Part shown: piece after piece, positions 5,730 through 8,378 of the stretch
Layout of the letters: each line of letters begins with the position of its first letter
Position numbering within the stretch: position 1 is the stretch's first letter
Origin: Chloroflexi bacterium CG23_combo_of_CG06-09_8_20_14_all_45_10
Lineage (GTDB): Bacteria > Chloroflexota > Dehalococcoidia > GIF9 > AB-539-J10
Reading direction: 5' to 3'
Assembly (NCBI GenBank): GCA_002772325.1
Contig: PCSL01000081.1
Span: 1-8,378 of the forward strand
DNA length: 8,378 nucleotides
Position numbers and translations under genes: made by a program
Notes under the pieces: model-generated
The model's input: only the letters and a program-made list of their open reading frames with translations
What the model was told of the DNA's origin: nothing
The model's database searches: none

Positions 5730-5764
5730 TGTCTTTATCTGTCAGTAAGGAGGGAAAGCGAGCT

Positions 5765-6889
5765 ATGGGAATGATAAATGTAGCCATTATAGGTGTCGGC
5801 AATTGTGCTTCTTCACTAGTTCAGGGAGTCTATTATTATAAGAACGCTAAAGAAAATGAGTTTGTCCCCGGCTTAATGCATGTCAATCTAGGAGGCTATC
5901 ATATAGCTGACATTAACTTCGTAGCTGCATTTGATATTGATAAAAATAAAGTGGGTAAGGACTTAGCCCAAGCTATTTACACTCAGCCCAACAATACTAT
6001 CAAGTTTTGCGATGTACCTAAAACTGGCGTCAGAGTAGAGCGCGGCATGACTCATGACGGGCTAGGCAAATATCTCTCTCAAATTATTACCAAGGCGCCA
6101 GGCCCAACGGCTGACATAGTAGGCATCCTCAAGGAGACTAAAACTGACGTGGTGCTTAATTATTTACCCGTGGGTAGTGAGGAAGCCACTAAATGGTATG
6201 TAGAACAGGTGTTAGCAGTTGGCTGTGGCTTCGTTAATTGCATACCGGTTTTCATTGCCCGTGAGCCTTATTGGCAAAACCGATTTGCTGAACGTAGGTT
6301 GCCTGTTATCGGCGATGATATTAAGTCTCAAGTTGGGGCTACCATTACTCATCGGGTATTAACCAGGCTTTTCCGCGACCGTGGAGTTAAGTTAGAGCGA
6401 ACTTATCAATTGAACTTTGGTGGCAATACCGATTTCCTCAATATGCTAGAACGGGAGCGCCTAGAATCTAAGAAGATTTCCAAGACAAATGCTGTTACTT
6501 CGCAGTTAGACTATGATATTGGCCCTGATAACATCCATGTTGGTCCCAGCGATTATGTCCCTTGGCTGGCCGACCGCAAATTTTGCTATATAAAGATGGA
6601 GGGACGCACCTTTGGCGATGTCCCCCTGAATTTAGAGTTGAAGATGGAGGTATGGGATAGCCCTAATTCAGCTGGTGTGGTTATTGATGCTCTAAGGTGC
6701 TGCAAATTGGCTTTAGACCGCGGCCTAAGTGGAGCTATAGTGGCACCCTCAGCCTACTTTATGAAATCTCCGCCAATCCAATATTCCGACGATGAAGCCC
6801 GCCTAAAGACCGAAGCATTTATTACCGGACAGGAACAGGAAGAGCCCGTCTCGTTGCCTGAGCCACAGCCAGTTGAGATTAAGGCGTAA
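5765..6889 (+). CDS. ino1: Inositol-3-phosphate synthase (actinobacterial/archaeal type)
   Basis: A 374-residue cytosolic enzyme that isomerises glucose 6-phosphate to 1L-myo-inositol 3-phosphate using NAD in a closed redox cycle (EC 5.5.1.4). The N-terminal Rossmann motif GVGNCASSL (10-18) and the long [17 protein letters not shown] block (34-50) are typical of the short mycobacterial-type enzyme. [15 protein letters not shown] (183-197) carries the conserved active-site lysine, with [11 protein letters not shown] (217-227) and [13 protein letters not shown] (299-311) after it. The last 20 residues are a Pro/Glu-rich tail likely not part of the fold. The start ATG at 5765 is chosen because AAGGAGGG (5747-5754) lies 10 nt upstream; a GTG at 5729 would place that site inside the gene. 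The downstream phosphatidyltransferase would use its product, so together they suggest inositol-phospholipid synthesis. Confidence 0.96.
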   Translation: MGMINVAIIGVGNCASSLVQGVYYYKNAKENEFVPGLMHVNLGGYHIADINFVAAFDIDKNKVGKDLAQAIYTQPNNTIKFCDVPKTGVRVERGMTHDGLGKYLSQIITKAPGPTADIVGILKETKTDVVLNYLPVGSEEATKWYVEQVLAVGCGFVNCIPVFIAREPYWQNRFAERRLPVIGDDIKSQVGATITHRVLTRLFRDRGVKLERTYQLNFGGNTDFLNMLERERLESKKISKTNAVTSQLDYDIGPDNIHVGPSDYVPWLADRKFCYIKMEGRTFGDVPLNLELKMEVWDSPNSAGVVIDALRCCKLALDRGLSGAIVAPSAYFMKSPPIQYSDDEARLKTEAFITGQEQEEPVSLPEPQPVEIKA

Positions 6890-6934
6890 GCCGCTTTTGC
6901 GACAAAGGCACCAGCCTCAAACTATGTAGCTTAA

Positions 6935-7495
6935 AAAGAAATCAATTTTGTTGGCTCAGAGCACCCCAGAAAGAACTTGCCGGCCTTACTCAGGGCATTT
7001 AAGGGGCTCAAGGAACAACCACAGTTTAAAGATTTGAAGCTGGTCAAAGTGGGTAAGGCTGGTGGCAGAGAGGCGGATTTCAGGAGACAGACCATCGAGG
7101 TTATAGATTCTCTAAACTTAAGCGGAGAGATAAGATTCACAGAGGTTGTTCCGGAGGAGAACCTGAGAGCTTACTACTCTAACGCTGAGTGCCTTGTTCT
7201 CCCTTCCCTCTACGAAGGTTTTGGCTTCCCTCCGCTTGAAGCAATGGCTTGTGACTGCCCGGTGATAACCTCTAATAGCTCCTCATTGCCAGAAGTAGTA
7301 GGCGAGGCAGCAATCAAGGTTTCCCCTCACGATATTGAGGGACTAGCAGAGGCTTTGAAGAAGGTTCTTACTAACAAGGAGCTCAGGAAAGGCCTTATTG
7401 CCAAGGGAAAAGCACAAGCTGTCAAATTCTCATGGGAGCAAACAGCAAAAAAGACCTTCAAAATTTATAAAGAGGTAGGGAAAGGTTTCCGCTGA
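6935..7495 (+). pseudogene. 5'-truncated GT4 glycosyltransferase (C-terminal domain only)
   Basis: The open frame begins after a stop at 6932-6934 and reads INFVGSEHPRKNLPALLRAF, exactly where the second Rossmann domain of GT4 enzymes starts. The domain then runs complete to the end (about 186 codons): [20 protein letters not shown] holds the donor-binding E-x7-E motif, followed by [19 protein letters not shown] and the closing FSWEQTAKKTFKIYKEV. The acceptor-binding N-terminal half, about 180-200 residues in the family, is absent. No ATG or ribosome site lies at the start; the first possible start codon, TTG at 6977, would remove the first strand of the domain and has no Shine-Dalgarno sequence. 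CDC replaces the usual CGC in the motif after the second Glu. No internal stop or frameshift is seen, so the loss may be recent. A free-standing domain is the alternative. By motif it resembles mannosyl- or glucosyltransferases; the substrate is unknown. Confidence 0.8.
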
Positions 7496-7689
7496 ATCTT
7501 AAAAGTGCGTGTGCTCAGTTCTCTTTCCCAAATGAGTTATGTTGCGGTCTTCAACCTTATTTAGAAAGGAGATAAGTTGTCCCGCATTTCTCTTTCCACT
7601 ATGCGAAATCGCTGAATGGAATGGGGAGAGACAAATTCAAGGAGTAGTTAACTTCCTGCGCGAGAAAGGAGTTATATAAAAGGAGCTAG
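7496..7689 (+). other. Gap between glycosyltransferase remnant and phosphatidyltransferase
   Basis: A 194-nt stretch with no recognised gene. An unbroken frame at 7539-7679 (46 residues, starting MLRSSTLFRK) ends in a protein-like stretch, WNGERQIQGVVNFLREKGVI, but has no ribosome site. A separate AAAGGAG (7565-7571) leads only to a 12-codon frame from TTG at 7577. The gap may hold the tail of a deleted gene, consistent with the truncated gene just upstream. The ribosome site of the next gene, AAAAGGAG, is at its end. Confidence 0.4.
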
Positions 7690-8283
7690 ATGGCAAATTT
7701 AGTAGAGATTCGGGGGACTATAGCTTCCTACATTACTAATCCCATAGTTGGGATTTTGAGCAAAAGCAGGCTAAAACCCAATACTCTCACCTTTATTGAG
7801 TTGGCTATAAGCATCGGTGCTGCTTACGCCATTGCCATCGGCTATTTCCTTCTTGGTGGAGTTTTAGTTTTGGTCTCCGGGCTATTTGATCTCCTCGATG
7901 GGGCCCTGGCCCGCTTTACCAAGCAAAGCACAAAGTTTGGCGCTATTCTAGATTCAACGATTGACCGCCTTTCTGAAGCAGCAATATTTTGCGGTCTTTT
8001 AGTTTGGTATATGCCAAAAGTAGCCACTCTAGAAATTGTACTCATCTTTGCCGCTCTAATTGGCTCTTTTCTTGTTAGCTATATAAGAGCCAGAGCAGAA
8101 GGACTAGGTTTGGAATGCCGAGTTGGTTTGTTTACCAGAGCTGAAAGGGTTATAGTATTAGCGGTAGGTTTGCTGGTAAACCAAGTTTTTATTGCTTTAT
8201 GGGTTTTGGTAGTCTTTGTTTATATCACTGTAGCTCAAAGGTTGCTTTACTTGCGGAAGCAAGCAAAAGTTAGGGGTGGCTAA
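7690..8283 (+). CDS. CDP-alcohol phosphatidyltransferase, probable phosphatidylinositol phosphate synthase
   Basis: A 197-residue integral membrane protein with about six hydrophobic segments (roughly 34-50, 52-66, 94-108, 112-131, 152-166, 169-184). The full CDP-alcohol phosphotransferase signature is present: D67-x2-D70-G71-x2-A74-R75-x8-G84-x3-D88-x3-D92, whose aspartates bind the metal ions and CDP. SYIRARAEGLG (130-140) and FTRAERVI (148-155) resemble archaetidyl- and phosphatidylinositol phosphate synthases, which join inositol 3-phosphate to a CDP-linked lipid. The nearby inositol-3-phosphate synthase supports that substrate. Phosphatidylglycerophosphate synthase is the main alternative; the inositol choice is an inference. 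AGGAG (7681-7685) precedes the ATG by 4 nt. The stop is directly followed by the purA ATG, so the two are probably cotranscribed. Confidence 0.88.
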   Translation: MANLVEIRGTIASYITNPIVGILSKSRLKPNTLTFIELAISIGAAYAIAIGYFLLGGVLVLVSGLFDLLDGALARFTKQSTKFGAILDSTIDRLSEAAIFCGLLVWYMPKVATLEIVLIFAALIGSFLVSYIRARAEGLGLECRVGLFTRAERVIVLAVGLLVNQVFIALWVLVVFVYITVAQRLLYLRKQAKVRGG

Positions 8284-8378
8284 ATGCCTGTTATAGCTGT
8301 TGTAGGAGGTCAGTGGGGTGACGAGGGGAAGGGAAAGGTAATTGATTCCCTAGCTGAGAAAGCTAAGGTAGTGGCTCG
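8284..8378 (+). CDS. purA: Adenylosuccinate synthetase (partial, 5' end)
   Basis: Only 31 codons are in the window. The start [20 protein letters not shown] is the PurA N-terminus: [11 protein letters not shown] is the GTP-binding loop with the catalytic Asp. The enzyme joins IMP and aspartate using GTP, the first step from IMP to AMP. The ATG directly follows the TAA of the phosphatidyltransferase gene with no gap, and its purine-rich ribosome site (AGGGGTGG) lies in the end of that gene, so translation is probably coupled. The pairing of a purine gene with a lipid gene appears to be operon packing and not a shared pathway. Confidence 0.97.
   Translation, partial: MPVIAVVGGQWGDEGKGKVIDSLAEKAKVVA

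Noticed and set aside
6890..6912. Possible terminator hairpin after ino1 (GCCGCTTTTG with CAAAGGC)
   Set aside because: The stem needs a bulge and mismatches and there is no T tract after it.
7571..7615. 12-codon frame from TTG at 7577 behind an AAAGGAG site
   Set aside because: Too short to support, ends at TGA 7613-7615, and the peptide (MSRISLSTMRNR) is not recognised.
7648..7678. Possible promoter TTAACT / TATATA before the phosphatidyltransferase
   Set aside because: The spacer is 19 nt and the -35 is poor; transcription would start at or after the ribosome site of the gene.
1..8378. CRISPR array, IS element, integrase or defence system
   Set aside because: No regularly spaced long direct repeats, no transposase or recombinase motifs and no defence-type domains were found.

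Overview
The window reads as a stretch of chromosome from an anaerobic bacterium of the Chloroflexota, most likely class Dehalococcoidia. This is an inference from several signs together: a short (590-residue) IF2 in a nusA-ylxR-infB-rbfA cluster without rimP, an actinobacterial-type inositol-3-phosphate synthase beside a CDP-alcohol phosphatidyltransferase, a DUF5679-type mini zinc ribbon, and an intergenic hairpin of the CATTCTGAGCGAAGCGA type common in genomes of that group. No rRNA, tRNA, CRISPR array, IS element or phage gene was seen.

Left part (1-1245, all minus strand). A three-gene unit reads leftwards: a Fur-family metalloregulator (303-731), a 72-residue helical protein with a conserved-looking WIEHNREH segment (82-300), and a CooT-family nickel-binding protein that runs off the edge (1-80). 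It has a near-consensus extended -10 promoter whose -35 box is the first element of an alternating GCAA/TTGC array, a plausible operator. Together this looks like a nickel-responsive (Nur-like) mini-operon. Upstream on the same strand is dtd, D-aminoacyl-tRNA deacylase.

Centre (1246-5249, plus strand). A divergent intergenic region separates dtd from nusA and holds a perfect bidirectional terminator-type hairpin that would lie in the nusA leader. The translation/transcription cluster nusA, ylxR (rnpM), infB and rbfA follows. The first three genes overlap and are probably translationally coupled; infB starts at TTG. A 61-bp imperfect palindromic repeat sits between infB and rbfA.

Right part (5250-8378, plus strand). 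A 46-residue four-cysteine protein (DUF5679 type) has its own promoter. After a 274-bp leader-like gap come inositol-3-phosphate synthase, a 5'-truncated GT4 glycosyltransferase (only the C-terminal half remains), a gap with a small unexplained reading frame, a membrane CDP-alcohol phosphatidyltransferase probably making phosphatidylinositol phosphate, and the first 31 codons of purA. Ino1 supplies inositol 3-phosphate and the phosphatidyltransferase would join it to a CDP-linked lipid, so this end looks like an inositol-phospholipid locus in which a glycosyltransferase gene has decayed.

No wholly new defence or mobile system was found. The points most worth a second look are the Nur-like regulator/operator/CooT unit, the hairpin in the nusA leader, the A8 tract that could fuse NusA to YlxR, and the truncated glycosyltransferase between two inositol-lipid genes.
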